From positions 62,001-126,000 of the forward strand of contig NZ_JBPOEU010000007.1 of the NCBI RefSeq assembly GCF_051251695.1: a DNA stretch of 64,000 bases. The letters are read 5' to 3'. Origin of the DNA: Maritalea sp051251695. Its GTDB lineage: Bacteria; Pseudomonadota; Alphaproteobacteria; Rhizobiales; Devosiaceae. Made by a program: the position numbers and the translations under genes. Position 1 is the first letter of the stretch, and the number at the start of each line of letters is the position of its first letter. Below the pieces are notes generated by a model. That model saw only the letters and a program-made list of their open reading frames with translations. It did not search any database and was not told the DNA's origin. Positions 41,785 through 50,443 of the stretch are shown in pieces.

Positions 41785-42957
41785 TAAATCAGGTTCTGCA
41801 ACGGGAGTTATAGAAACCCCAAACCCGTCAGCGCGTCCGGGTTGAACGGCGAATAGCTGGGTAAGAGACAGGTTGGGCTTGTCTGATTTTTGCGCCAACA
41901 CCAACCCACCAGAAGATTTGGCCTTCTCACCTAGCTCACGCACCGCACCAGCCAATTCAAGTTTTCGCACCTGAGCGACGCCTTGGAACGGAGGGCGCAG
42001 CATGCCAGCAACATCGGTTCCCGCTAAAGGATCAATAATGGCAACGCTGATTTCCCCACCGCGATAAAACTGCTTGATGACTTTATCAATAAAGAACGCC
42101 GCCTTGTCACTCCCAGCTGACGAAAGGTGAATACCATCCCCCTTGCGCATCAGTTTATTCTGGCCGTTAAGGTCGGGACCATAAGCGGTGTAATTGCCAT
42201 CTTCATCGGCAAAACGCTCGTAAATATCGACATATTCAGCACCATTGGCGAAAGCCGCAAGGCGATGAAGCGAAGTGATCTGGCTCATGGCTTTGGAGTA
42301 TGTTCTTTTGCTCATCGGGGGTAAACCCATCCAAACAACAGGTTTGTTAGCCTCTGATAGCGCGCGCAAGAATGAGCTCAACCGTTGTTCGTATTCGGTG
42401 CGCCATCCATCTGTAAGGGGTTTGTGTCGGCCATTGCTGGCTCTGATTTCTTGGCGATCATTAATACCAACAGCCACCACGACCATGTCAAATTCTTCGC
42501 TGGTCAAATAGGTTTCGATCGCTTTGTTCCAGTCGAAATAATCATCGCGAACAAAACCCGACGAGCCGACACCTTTGCTGACAATCGCTAATTGGGTATC
42601 CTTGGCATAATGGCGATCAAGTGCTTTGGCCAAGTCAATGGCCAAACTGTCACCCACAACCAAAAGTGTTCGCGCATCAGGTGCTTTTTCAATCATTTTG
42701 ATTTTTGGCACGCTCGTAATACTTGGCGACGATTTCCGTTTTGTGGTCTTCTTTACGGGTGCAGTTTTCTTTTTTTCTTCCGGCTTGTTGCGACCAAATA
42801 AAACATCAAAAAGCGTGCGCCTCTTCTGCTTTTCGGCCTGCGCAACCTCAATCCGTTCTTGAGCGATGCCAATATTGACGATTGTTGCTGGCGCGAAGGC
42901 CAACATCAAAACCACAACCATCAATAATTTAAATGCCCAACGTCGCATCTTGCTCAT
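41767..42957 (-). CDS. exported SGNH/GDSL hydrolase family protein (DUF459)
   Basis: 396-residue envelope protein with an N-terminal signal or anchor segment (LLMVVVLMLAFAPATIVNIG). The SGNH esterase blocks are all there: VVGDSLAIDLAKAL near residue 100 (Ser), VVVAVGINDRQ near 160 (Asn) and GDGIHLSSAGSDKAA near 275 (Asp and His). It is therefore likely an active periplasmic esterase or deacetylase, perhaps on glycans. A basic stretch between anchor and domain holds RTLFDVLFGRN (residues 47-57) and a Lys-rich linker. DUF459 is widespread in rhizobia and uncharacterised. It follows the lytic transglycosylase gene by 5 bp. Its last codons and stop are made from the ATTGTTCT repeat, so the C-terminus may vary between strains. 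Confidence 0.85.
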   Translation of the reverse strand: MSKMRRWAFKLLMVVVLMLAFAPATIVNIGIAQERIEVAQAEKQKRRTLFDVLFGRNKPEEKKKTAPVKKTTKRKSSPSITSVPKIKMIEKAPDARTLLVVGDSLAIDLAKALDRHYAKDTQLAIVSKGVGSSGFVRDDYFDWNKAIETYLTSEEFDMVVVAVGINDRQEIRASNGRHKPLTDGWRTEYEQRLSSFLRALSEANKPVVWMGLPPMSKRTYSKAMSQITSLHRLAAFANGAEYVDIYERFADEDGNYTAYGPDLNGQNKLMRKGDGIHLSSAGSDKAAFFIDKVIKQFYRGGEISVAIIDPLAGTDVAGMLRPPFQGVAQVRKLELAGAVRELGEKAKSSGGLVLAQKSDKPNLSLTQLFAVQPGRADGFGVSITPVAEPDLRTIEQ

Positions 42958-42962
42958 CGTAC

Positions 42963-44174
42963 CTAGTTTGACTTCATAACCGCATTATAGACGGCAATTG
43001 TGGCAAAACCATCTGCCAATTTACCATTTCTCGCCTGCCACGCCCGCAAAGCGTCCTGACTTATTGGGCCGAAACGACCATCCAACTTATCGTTGTAAAA
43101 TCCGAGTTTCATCAGCTTTGTTTGCAAGTTAATCCGTTGCTGCCGGTTGAGGAACTTTGCACTTTTTGGCCACCCTTTAACGAATGGCCCAGCCCCCTTT
43201 ATCCGGTCGGTAAGGTGGGCGACGGCCAGCGCATAGGAGTCTGCAAAATTATATCCCTTCAACGCCAGGTAGTTTTGCGTCATCAAAAATTTCGGCCCAT
43301 TTGCACCAGCGGGCACATAAAGAAAAACCCGTTCGTTTAGATCGCCAAATTCCCGCCCCTTAACGCGTGAAACGCCTTTCCCGGCGAAAAACGAAACCGG
43401 ACGCAGCTTTGTTCGACCAGCAAGCAGGTAATCAAACCTTTCAGGCAATTGAACTTCATATCCCCAATCGTGGCCGGGTTGATATTTCACACCCAACAAC
43501 CACTTTGCGCTTGATGCCAAAGCATCTGCCAAAGAATTGTGCGGATCGCGTCGTCCGTCACCGTCAAAATCTGTCCCGTGGGTCAAAAACGCGGAAGGCA
43601 TAATTTGCAAATGCCCCAATGCACCAGCCCACGAACCTTTTAAACCGCCCTTAGGCGCTTCTTTTTGGGCGACAATCCGCAGGGCGGCAATCAACTCAGC
43701 TTCGTCCAGCGCCACCCGCCCCCGCCGTTGATGCACCAAACTAAATAGGGAGCGCAAAACCGGCTTGAAATAGCGGTCATTGTTCATAATCGCACCAAAG
43801 TCGGTCTCAACGCCCCAGATGGCGGCCAACATATAGGGATCAACCCCATAGGCCAGCCCAATGCGCTCAAACAGTGCCTTGTTTTTCGCAAACGCATTGC
43901 GTCCGCGCTTGATGCGGTCAGCTGTCACGCGCTTTTCAAGATAGTCCCAAATCGGCTTTTCAAATTCAGGTTGAGTGCCCTGCGCGACCTTAATCGATGG
44001 GTCTGCAGTCAAACCGTTTGTCGCGGCCCGATAAACGGACTTAGGAATACCAGCCGCAACGGCTTTGGTTTCAAACGAGCGCAAAAATTGGGCAAAACTT
44101 TGCTCAGGTGCAGCAAAGACTGCGCTTGTCATCGCAAAGAACGAAACAACGAATATGGATACCGCTAAGCGCAT
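42963..44174 (-). CDS. lytic murein transglycosylase, MltB family
   Basis: 403-residue exported muramidase that cleaves peptidoglycan to anhydro-muropeptides. A signal peptide is present (MRLAVSIFVVSFFAMTSAVFA). The SLT_2 catalytic domain spans about 25-325 with the catalytic Glu in AIWGVETDFG near residue 120 and MltB blocks GALGHLQIMPSAF and DGDGRRDPHNSLADALAS. A C-terminal peptidoglycan-binding domain follows (LMKLGFYNDKLDGRFGP, about 345-400). No lipobox Cys, so it is periplasmic rather than a lipoprotein. ATG 44174 is chosen with GGGGGAG upstream; the longer frame adds 13 residues before the signal peptide. It is 38 bp behind galE and 5 bp before the DUF459 gene. Confidence 0.92.
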   Translation of the reverse strand: MRLAVSIFVVSFFAMTSAVFAAPEQSFAQFLRSFETKAVAAGIPKSVYRAATNGLTADPSIKVAQGTQPEFEKPIWDYLEKRVTADRIKRGRNAFAKNKALFERIGLAYGVDPYMLAAIWGVETDFGAIMNNDRYFKPVLRSLFSLVHQRRGRVALDEAELIAALRIVAQKEAPKGGLKGSWAGALGHLQIMPSAFLTHGTDFDGDGRRDPHNSLADALASSAKWLLGVKYQPGHDWGYEVQLPERFDYLLAGRTKLRPVSFFAGKGVSRVKGREFGDLNERVFLYVPAGANGPKFLMTQNYLALKGYNFADSYALAVAHLTDRIKGAGPFVKGWPKSAKFLNRQQRINLQTKLMKLGFYNDKLDGRFGPISQDALRAWQARNGKLADGFATIAVYNAVMKSN

Positions 44175-44212
44175 TGCTCTCCCCCAATATGAAACATCAG
44201 GAGATTGAAACA

Positions 44213-45220
44213 TTAAAGTTGGCCCATTTCTGGGCGGTCATTGCGGGTCAACAAATATTGTTCCCAGCTATAAGCATGTTCGATAATGCCGCGCAAATCT
44301 TCATGCTTGGGCTCCCAGCCCAAGACGGTGCGCACCCGGTCTGCACTGGCAACAATCGCTGCAGGATCGCCAGCACGACGGCCTGTTTCTTCTGCAACAA
44401 AGTCAACACCAGTAGTTTTTTTCACCGCTTGCACCACTTCACGAACACTATAACCACGCCCATACCCACAATTCATGGTTGTGCTTTCGCCTCCATTTCG
44501 AAGGTAATCAAGCAGCAAAGCGTGCGCTTTAGCCAAGTCGGTCACATGAATATAGTCGCGCACACATGTGCCATCATTGGTGTCATAGTCGGTGCCGAAA
44601 ATTTTCATTTTGTCGCGCTGCCCCAGGGCAGTTTGGCAAGCGACCTTGATTAAGTGGGTGGCCAACGGCGTTGATTGACCTGAACGCCCCTGCGGGTCCG
44701 CGCCAGCAACATTGAAATAGCGCAACACGCCATATTTAATGTCATGGGCTGCCGCCACGTCTTCAAGCATCATCTCGCTCATTAATTTTGAACGACCATA
44801 AGGCGATTGTGGGTTTAAAGGATTATCTTCGCTAACAGGTTCTGAACCAGCCATTCCATAAACCGCTGCCGTTGAAGAAAAGATGAAGTTTTTCACCCCA
44901 GCATGCACCGCTGCGTCAATTAAGTTGCGCGTGGTGGACGTATTGTTTTGATAATATTTTAGCGGATTCTCCACCGATTCAGGCACAACAATCGAACCTG
45001 CAAAATGCAAAATCGATTTGATGCCACGTTCCTGCAAAAGCGCAGTGACAAACTCAACATCACCGGCATTTCCTTCAACAAAATCAACCCGTTGATCAAC
45101 TGCCCACTGAAATCCTGTGGTCAAATTGTCCAAAACAGTCACACGCTCACCAGCATCTGCCAACTGCAAAACCGTGTGTCCACCAATGTAGCCCGCGCCA
45201 CCTGTCACCAATATGCTCAT
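44213..45220 (-). CDS. galE: UDP-glucose 4-epimerase
   Basis: Interconverts UDP-glucose and UDP-galactose (335 residues, short-chain dehydrogenase fold), supplying galactose for envelope polysaccharide. The NAD-binding motif is LVTGGAGYIGGHTVLQL at the N-terminus. The catalytic Ser/Tyr/Lys set is FSSTAAVYG and SPYGRSKLMSE (YxxxK). The C-terminal GYGRGYSVREVV and GRRAGDPAAIVAS are typical of GalE. The start is ATG 45220 (a GTG one codon earlier is also possible). It is divergent from galU with about 155 bp between starts, so UDP-glucose formation and epimerisation are encoded side by side. The lytic transglycosylase and DUF459 genes follow it in the same direction. Confidence 0.95.
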   Translation of the reverse strand: MSILVTGGAGYIGGHTVLQLADAGERVTVLDNLTTGFQWAVDQRVDFVEGNAGDVEFVTALLQERGIKSILHFAGSIVVPESVENPLKYYQNNTSTTRNLIDAAVHAGVKNFIFSSTAAVYGMAGSEPVSEDNPLNPQSPYGRSKLMSEMMLEDVAAAHDIKYGVLRYFNVAGADPQGRSGQSTPLATHLIKVACQTALGQRDKMKIFGTDYDTNDGTCVRDYIHVTDLAKAHALLLDYLRNGGESTTMNCGYGRGYSVREVVQAVKKTTGVDFVAEETGRRAGDPAAIVASADRVRTVLGWEPKHEDLRGIIEHAYSWEQYLLTRNDRPEMGQL

Positions 45221-45376
45221 CACACGTCCTTAAACAATTTTAACGTAATTTGATCTAACACCTCAAGGGTTGCGATTACATTACACAATGACTAGGTGTA
45301 ATAGAAATATTTCTAAATTATGGCGTCAAAATTGAGGCCAACGGATATATGATTTGGGATGCTGCCAAAGGATGAC

Positions 45377-46282
45377 ATGTTGACAAAAAAAGTTCGCACA
45401 GCCGTTTTTCCCGTCGCCGGTCTAGGCACTCGTTTTTTGCCTGCGACCAAAGCCATGCCCAAGGAAATGTTGCCGGTAGTTGATAGACCACTCATTCAAT
45501 ATGCCGTTGACGAAGCCCGTGAAGCTGGAATTGAACATTTTGTGTTCGTAACTGGCCGCAACAAAGGTGTCATCGAAGACCATTTCGACCGCCAAGTGGA
45601 GTTAGAAATTACCCTGCATCAGCGCCAGAAGAACGACATGTTGCAAATGTTGAGCGAGGGCCTTCCAAAGCCAGGGCAAACCAGTTTTACCCGCCAGCAG
45701 GAACCTTTGGGGCTTGGTCATGCCGTTTGGTGCGCACGCGACATTGTGGGCAACGAACCGTTCGCTTTGCTGCTCCCGGATATGTTGATGCGTTCAAAAC
45801 CTGGTGTGTTGAGCCAAATGATCGACAGCTACAATGAACGCGGCGGCAATGTTATTGCGGTGGAAGAAGTCGATCCAAAAGAAATCAGCTCTTATGGTGT
45901 CGTGGGACGCGGCAAAGGGGAAGACAACGCGTTCGATATCACCGAAATGATAGAAAAACCGTCGGTCGAGAAAGCGCCATCCAACCTTATTATTTCTGGT
46001 CGGTATATTCTACAGCCCGAAATTTTTGACCTGTTGAGCAAACAGTCAAAGGGTGCGGGCGGGGAAATTCAGATCACCGACGCGATGGTAAAACTGATGG
46101 AACATGATCGCTTTACCGGTGTTAAATATGACGGGCACAGCTTTGACTGTGGCTCTAAAGTCGGTTTCCTAACCGCCAATGTGGTGTTTGCGATGGATCG
46201 CGAAGACATTGCTGAAGAGTTTAAAAGCGAACTGCGCAAAGTAGTAAAAGAGCTGTTTAACGACGTTTCTATTGTCGATTAA
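45377..46282 (+). CDS. galU: UTP-glucose-1-phosphate uridylyltransferase
   Basis: Makes UDP-glucose from UTP and glucose 1-phosphate for envelope and exopolysaccharide synthesis. 301 residues from ATG 45377, which has AAGGA four bases upstream; an ATG 18 bases earlier has none. Landmarks: AVFPVAGLGTRFLPATKAMP (nucleotide-binding Gly-rich loop), LPVVDRPLIQYAVDEA, ALLLPDMLM and the Lys in EMIEKPSVEKAPSN. A FDCGSKVGFLTANV ending is standard. Divergent from galE. Its 3' end overlaps by 14 bp, on opposite strands, the gene for an outer membrane beta-barrel. Confidence 0.95.
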   Translation: MLTKKVRTAVFPVAGLGTRFLPATKAMPKEMLPVVDRPLIQYAVDEAREAGIEHFVFVTGRNKGVIEDHFDRQVELEITLHQRQKNDMLQMLSEGLPKPGQTSFTRQQEPLGLGHAVWCARDIVGNEPFALLLPDMLMRSKPGVLSQMIDSYNERGGNVIAVEEVDPKEISSYGVVGRGKGEDNAFDITEMIEKPSVEKAPSNLIISGRYILQPEIFDLLSKQSKGAGGEIQITDAMVKLMEHDRFTGVKYDGHSFDCGSKVGFLTANVVFAMDREDIAEEFKSELRKVVKELFNDVSIVD

Positions 46283-47468
46283 AGCGTACGCCGGCCTCAA
46301 TCATATGACGTCGGCTTGCAGCTGCCCCAGTTGGTTCGCGCAACGAAAACGAGTAGTTCGCAAAGGTCGAGATTTGCTCGTTCACCAAATATTGTAAGCC
46401 AAGGCCTGCCCGACTGGTTTTTATCTCATCATTGCTATTCTGGTAGTGCTGCCGTTCAATCTCCCCAAACGCGGAGAAAGAAATCTGCGTATTAATCTCT
46501 TGATTATAAGTGAGCCTTCCAACATCAACAACGCGCATGGCTTCGCCCGCAACACTGGTTGGGCTTACATTTGTGCTGACATTCAATTGAAGCGCAGCCA
46601 TATCTGACACTTGCCAAGCAAGACCCGCATTATAGGTGAATGTTTGAACAGCATCTAATCCAGCATCATCAAATGTTTGGCGCAATTGACCAAAGGCGAC
46701 TTCACCTTGCACTTTTTCATTAAAGTTAACCGCCGCCCCAACCTGCGCTTCATAGGACCAATTGTTGCGGCTCGCATTCAGCGCACTTGACGGTGTGTCA
46801 TAAAGTTCTCTGTTAATCTGCGCATCAACAAACGCGCCAATTGTCGGTGTAATCTCACGGGTTACCCGGGCACCCAAACCATAGCGCCACGCATTTTGGT
46901 CCGCGTTGGATTGAATACTATCATCATTGAGCGTGGTGTCTGCTGTTTGGCCGCGTCCAATGGCGCTGCGTAAATCGACTTGAGTTTTGGCGAACTGATG
47001 GCTGTACCCAGCCAATATGCCGAACTGTTGCGTGAAACCCGGCGTTTTGACATCGGTTGGCAATTCCGGGTCAGTATTTCGCGGTTGCTCGATGCTATAG
47101 TTTGCCGCAAAATTCGCTTGGCCGCGACGGCTAAGTTGCAATGTCGCGTCAACACCAAGACCGGCGGCTCGGGGGGTAAATTGATTATTTCCAGTTTGCT
47201 CAAACTGCGCCCCACCGCTTATGCCCAAGGCCAAATCATCATTTTCGCGTCGCAGTGTAAATTCAGGCGCAACCACCAACATGTGGGAACGGTTTCCGTC
47301 TTGGTCCTCAAAACCGCCACGCAAACTAACCGCGCTTTGCAAATCCCAACCGCCGAAAATTTCTTCGCCCTGGACTGTCTGGCAAAGCAACCCAAACGTC
47401 ACGCCCGCGCCAAGCGCAACGCCAACAATTGGATGTGTTTTGAGTTTTGCTGACAATTCCGGCGCCAT
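46269..47468 (-). CDS. outer membrane beta-barrel protein
   Basis: 399-residue probable porin-like or surface-glycan-related barrel. The N-terminal hydrophobic segment (VGVALGAGVTFGLLCQTVQG) is a signal peptide. The rest is an alternation of amphipathic strands about ten residues long, in pairs joined by short turns, rich in Gly/Asn/Gln and aromatic residues (for example YGLGARVTREITPTIGAFVD, and the last strand MIEAGVRFNRQ). It resembles the OMP_b-brl_2 (BBP2) families annotated next to exopolysaccharide genes, and the location beside galU/galE fits an envelope polysaccharide role. Function not assigned. The 3' end overlaps galU by 14 bp on the other strand. Confidence 0.78.
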   Translation of the reverse strand: MAPELSAKLKTHPIVGVALGAGVTFGLLCQTVQGEEIFGGWDLQSAVSLRGGFEDQDGNRSHMLVVAPEFTLRRENDDLALGISGGAQFEQTGNNQFTPRAAGLGVDATLQLSRRGQANFAANYSIEQPRNTDPELPTDVKTPGFTQQFGILAGYSHQFAKTQVDLRSAIGRGQTADTTLNDDSIQSNADQNAWRYGLGARVTREITPTIGAFVDAQINRELYDTPSSALNASRNNWSYEAQVGAAVNFNEKVQGEVAFGQLRQTFDDAGLDAVQTFTYNAGLAWQVSDMAALQLNVSTNVSPTSVAGEAMRVVDVGRLTYNQEINTQISFSAFGEIERQHYQNSNDEIKTSRAGLGLQYLVNEQISTFANYSFSLREPTGAAASRRHMIEAGVRFNRQ

Positions 47469-47707
47469 CTGTTTAAGGATCCTTTAGATTGAACATGCTG
47501 GATTATGGTTAATGAACCTATAAAATGCGCCGACCAATTTTGGTAAAAAACGACGCTATTCAATGACTTGGCGATAAGATAGCACCAAAACATGTGTACA
47601 ATTTGTATTTTCGTATTAATAGCTGATTAGCCTTAACGGGGTAGACTGCATCCAAGTAAATTGACCTAGCACCCGCGTTTTTGGGTTGCAGTTAGGAGTA
47701 AGGTCAC

Positions 47708-48475
47708 ATGGATTTAGCCACAATTATCGGCATGATTGCTGGTGCTGCATTTATCGCGCTTGCCATTTTTATGGGCGGATCATTTGCGCAGTTTGTTGAT
47801 TATCCCTCAATTATGATCGTTGTTGGCGGCGGAACGGCGGCCACCCTTATTCGGTTCCCCTTGTCGGGCGTGATTACAGCATTGGTCACCGGAGGCAAAG
47901 TTGCCTTCACCCATAAAAAGGTTGACCCAAAAGACCTCATCGAACAGGTCGCCGAAATGGGCGACATTGTGCGAAAAAGCGGCCCACTGGGTCTAGAGAA
48001 TGTCGAAACACAGGATCCCAACCTTAAAAAGGGCGCTCAATATATCGCTGACGGTTATGACGCGGCTTTCATCCGCGAAACGATGGAATTGGAACGTGAC
48101 CAGTTCATCACCCGTCTTTCCGAAGGACAGCGGGTTTTCAAATCTTTGGGTGATGCGGCTCCGGCTTTTGGTATGATCGGAACTCTTGTTGGTCTGGTGC
48201 AGATGTTGGCCAACATGTCTGACCCTGCAGCGATTGGCCCAGCCATGGCGGTTGCTCTTTTGACCACGATGTATGGTGCTGTTTTGGCCAACTTGGTGTG
48301 TCTGCCCTTATCCGACAAACTCGCTTCTAAGTTAGAAATAGAAGACATCAATCAGACGTTGATCATCGACGGCATTATGTCCATTCGTGATGGCAAAAGC
48401 CCGGCTTTGATCAAAGAAATGCTGACCGCCTACCTGCCCGAAAAACAACGCGATGCTTTGGAAGAAGCTGCGTAA
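47708..48475 (+). CDS. stator protein MotA/PomA family
   Basis: 255-residue inner membrane proton or sodium channel subunit with four membrane spans: two at the N-terminus and two near residues 155-215, where APAFGMIGTLVGLVQML and AMAVALLTTMYGAVLAN are the conserved channel helices. The length and the DPAAIGPAMAVALLTT block match PomA and the short MotA group, not the 290-residue MotA of the alphaproteobacterial flagellar cluster. The cytoplasmic loop of about 90 residues would carry the contacts to a rotor. It is followed by its MotB/PomB partner 25 bp downstream. No flagellar gene is within the window, so this may be an auxiliary stator. The ion cannot be read from the sequence with certainty. 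Confidence 0.88.
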   Translation: MDLATIIGMIAGAAFIALAIFMGGSFAQFVDYPSIMIVVGGGTAATLIRFPLSGVITALVTGGKVAFTHKKVDPKDLIEQVAEMGDIVRKSGPLGLENVETQDPNLKKGAQYIADGYDAAFIRETMELERDQFITRLSEGQRVFKSLGDAAPAFGMIGTLVGLVQMLANMSDPAAIGPAMAVALLTTMYGAVLANLVCLPLSDKLASKLEIEDINQTLIIDGIMSIRDGKSPALIKEMLTAYLPEKQRDALEEAA

Positions 48476-48500
48476 GTGGCAACGAATTTAGGGGACTGAA

Positions 48501-49358
48501 ATGGCGAGAAAGAAAAAACAAGGCGGTGGTAGTGACATACCCGAATGGCTTGTCACCTTTTCCGATCTTATGTCCATTCTTGTGGCGTTTTTCGTTCTTA
48601 TCGTTTCGTTTTCAATTCAAGACGACGAGAAACTTCAAGTTGTTGCAGGCTCTTTAAAAGATGCGTTTGGCGTTATCCAAATCGAAGCGCGCGCCGGTAT
48701 TATCGAGCGCGATGGCAATCCCCAACGCGAATACGTCAAAGCCATTGCGGTTGAAGAGCAAAATACTCAAACCGAATATTCTGACATCAAACATGATCAG
48801 CGTTCAAAACAGGGCCCAGAAGCCAACACCCACGATATTGAAAAATCCGAAGTTGAAACGCCACGAGAATTCGCTCTGGCAACAACAACATTGCGCCAAG
48901 CTTGGCAAGAATTGCCTGAAATCACCTTTGTCGCCGATAATTTGTTGATCGAAGAAACCGAAGAAGGTTTGCACATCCAAATCGTGGACCAAGAAGGTCG
49001 TTCGATGTTCCCAGAAGGGTCAAAATACCCCTATGAGGCTACACGTCAGGCGCTTTCTGTCATGGCTCCAATTCTAAAGACACTGCCAAACCAAATTCGG
49101 ATTACTGGCCACACGGCCGCTGGCGCAACATATCAAACTGCATCCTATGGCCCCTGGGAATTATCATCCGACCGGGCAAACGTCGTGCGTCGATTGATGG
49201 AAGAATATGGCCTACCGTCAGAACGCGTTTTCTCGGTGGTTGGCAAGGGCGACGCGAAACCATTGTTCCCAAATGACCCCTACCTATCTGCAAACCGTAG
49301 AATTTCAATTTTGGTGATGCAGGAAAGCCCACCCGTTCCAATTGAGCTAGAGCCCTAG
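48501..49358 (+). CDS. stator protein MotB/PomB family (OmpA-like domain)
   Basis: 285-residue partner of the MotA/PomA protein. A short basic cytoplasmic tail (ARKKKQGGG) leads to one membrane span with the ion-binding Asp22 in EWLVTFSDLMSILVAFFVLI. A plug-like and linker region of about 110 residues follows, then a C-terminal OmpA-like peptidoglycan-binding domain (about 150-280): IRITGHTAAGATYQT, SSDRANVVRRLMEEYGLP and NDPYLSANRRISILV. All anchoring residues of the family are present. Together the two proteins form a stator complex that anchors to the cell wall and converts ion flow to torque; the usual substrate is the flagellar motor. It converges with a LysR gene 12 bp away. Confidence 0.9.
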   Translation: MARKKKQGGGSDIPEWLVTFSDLMSILVAFFVLIVSFSIQDDEKLQVVAGSLKDAFGVIQIEARAGIIERDGNPQREYVKAIAVEEQNTQTEYSDIKHDQRSKQGPEANTHDIEKSEVETPREFALATTTLRQAWQELPEITFVADNLLIEETEEGLHIQIVDQEGRSMFPEGSKYPYEATRQALSVMAPILKTLPNQIRITGHTAAGATYQTASYGPWELSSDRANVVRRLMEEYGLPSERVFSVVGKGDAKPLFPNDPYLSANRRISILVMQESPPVPIELEP

Positions 49359-49370
49359 ACGGTTATCAGT

Positions 49371-50300
49371 TTAGTGAAAGCCAAGATCCGCCAAGTTTGC
49401 TTTGTGCTTTGCGGTCGCCTCGACTAGAAAATCAAGGAACACATCGGTCTTTGGTGATTGGGCGCGACGCTCGTGATAAAGTGCCACCCTGTGTCCCCTA
49501 TCATCCAAAACCTCAGGCAGCACCCGCACCAATTCGCCGGATTTAAGATAATCCACCGCATAGTCTGCCGGTAAATTCGCAATCCCCATGCCAGAAACGG
49601 CACCATGTTTGAGCGTGTGATAACTATTGGTCCGAAACACTGCCTCGTTGTGAATAATTATGGGCCGCCCATCAATGCGCATCTGCCACTGCCCTTGTCT
49701 TTTCGGCCAATCGAAATACATCAGACGGTGTTGATTTAAACCCTCCATGGATTGAGGCACCCCAAACCGGTCCAGATATTCAGGAGATGCCACCAAGAAA
49801 TTGACATGAGGCAATAATTTAAGGGCAATAAAAGCGGAGTCTTCCTCAGGCTTCATTGTGCGAACAGCCACATCAATATTGTGGCTCACCATATCCAAAT
49901 AGCGCCGATCCGTATCAAAATCGATCAGCAAATCCGGATAGTTTGCACAAAATGCTGGCAACATCGGGCTCAAAAAACTCTCCCCAAATGCAACCGGCAC
50001 GGTGACATGCAATTTGCCCTTTGGCCGGTTCCCAGCGCGCACCCGATCTTCAACACGATCGATCTCAAACAGCGCAATTTTCACGCTGCGCAGATATTCC
50101 TTGCCGTCATCAGTGAGTTGAATTGCCCGCGTCGTTCTTCGGATAAGTACTGTTTCTAGACGCGCCTCCAACTGGGCGATTGTTTTACTTATTGAAGAAG
50201 CTGGCAAAGAAAGCGCATTGGCTGCCCGCGCAAAGTTGCCCTGCGCTGCAACCATAGCAAACACACGCATCTGCTGCATTTGGTCCGTACGTCTAGACAT
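49371..50300 (-). CDS. LysR-family transcriptional regulator
   Basis: 309-residue DNA-binding regulator. The N-terminal helix-turn-helix is clear (MRVFAMVAAQGNFARAANAL, then LPASSISKTIAQLEARL, then RTTRAIQLTDDG), followed by the periplasmic-binding-like effector domain (residues about 90-300). The subgroup with AANALSLPASSISK resembles the CrgA/AaeR-type regulators of small aromatic or lipid pathways, so the signal is open. The start ATG 50300 has GGAGGG five bases upstream; another Met four codons earlier lies within that site. A perfect palindrome (50311-50333) overlaps the leader just before the ribosome site. No divergent structural gene is present, so targets are probably elsewhere. Confidence 0.9.
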   Translation of the reverse strand: MSRRTDQMQQMRVFAMVAAQGNFARAANALSLPASSISKTIAQLEARLETVLIRRTTRAIQLTDDGKEYLRSVKIALFEIDRVEDRVRAGNRPKGKLHVTVPVAFGESFLSPMLPAFCANYPDLLIDFDTDRRYLDMVSHNIDVAVRTMKPEEDSAFIALKLLPHVNFLVASPEYLDRFGVPQSMEGLNQHRLMYFDWPKRQGQWQMRIDGRPIIIHNEAVFRTNSYHTLKHGAVSGMGIANLPADYAVDYLKSGELVRVLPEVLDDRGHRVALYHERRAQSPKTDVFLDFLVEATAKHKANLADLGFH

Positions 50301-50310
50301 TCCACCCTCC

Positions 50311-50375
50311 ATTAGTTCTTTAGAAGAACTAATAGAGGCATATATGTTGGGCTGTCGAGGCTAAAAAGAACTAAT
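50311..50375. promoter_or_regulatory. perfect 23-bp palindrome plus third half-site in the LysR leader
   Basis: ATTAGTTCTT (50311-50320), TAG, AAGAACTAAT (50324-50333) is a flawless inverted repeat. Its left end is 11 bases upstream of the LysR start codon. The right half-site AAGAACTAAT recurs at 50366-50375, 42 bp away, about four helical turns. The spacing on one DNA face suits tetrameric LysR binding and DNA bending. Confidence 0.85.
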
Positions 50376-50443
50376 CACATCTAAATATTAGTACGGCTGC
50401 TGCACGTATCCGCCCGCAGAAAGCCCACGCGAACGCTTAAAAG

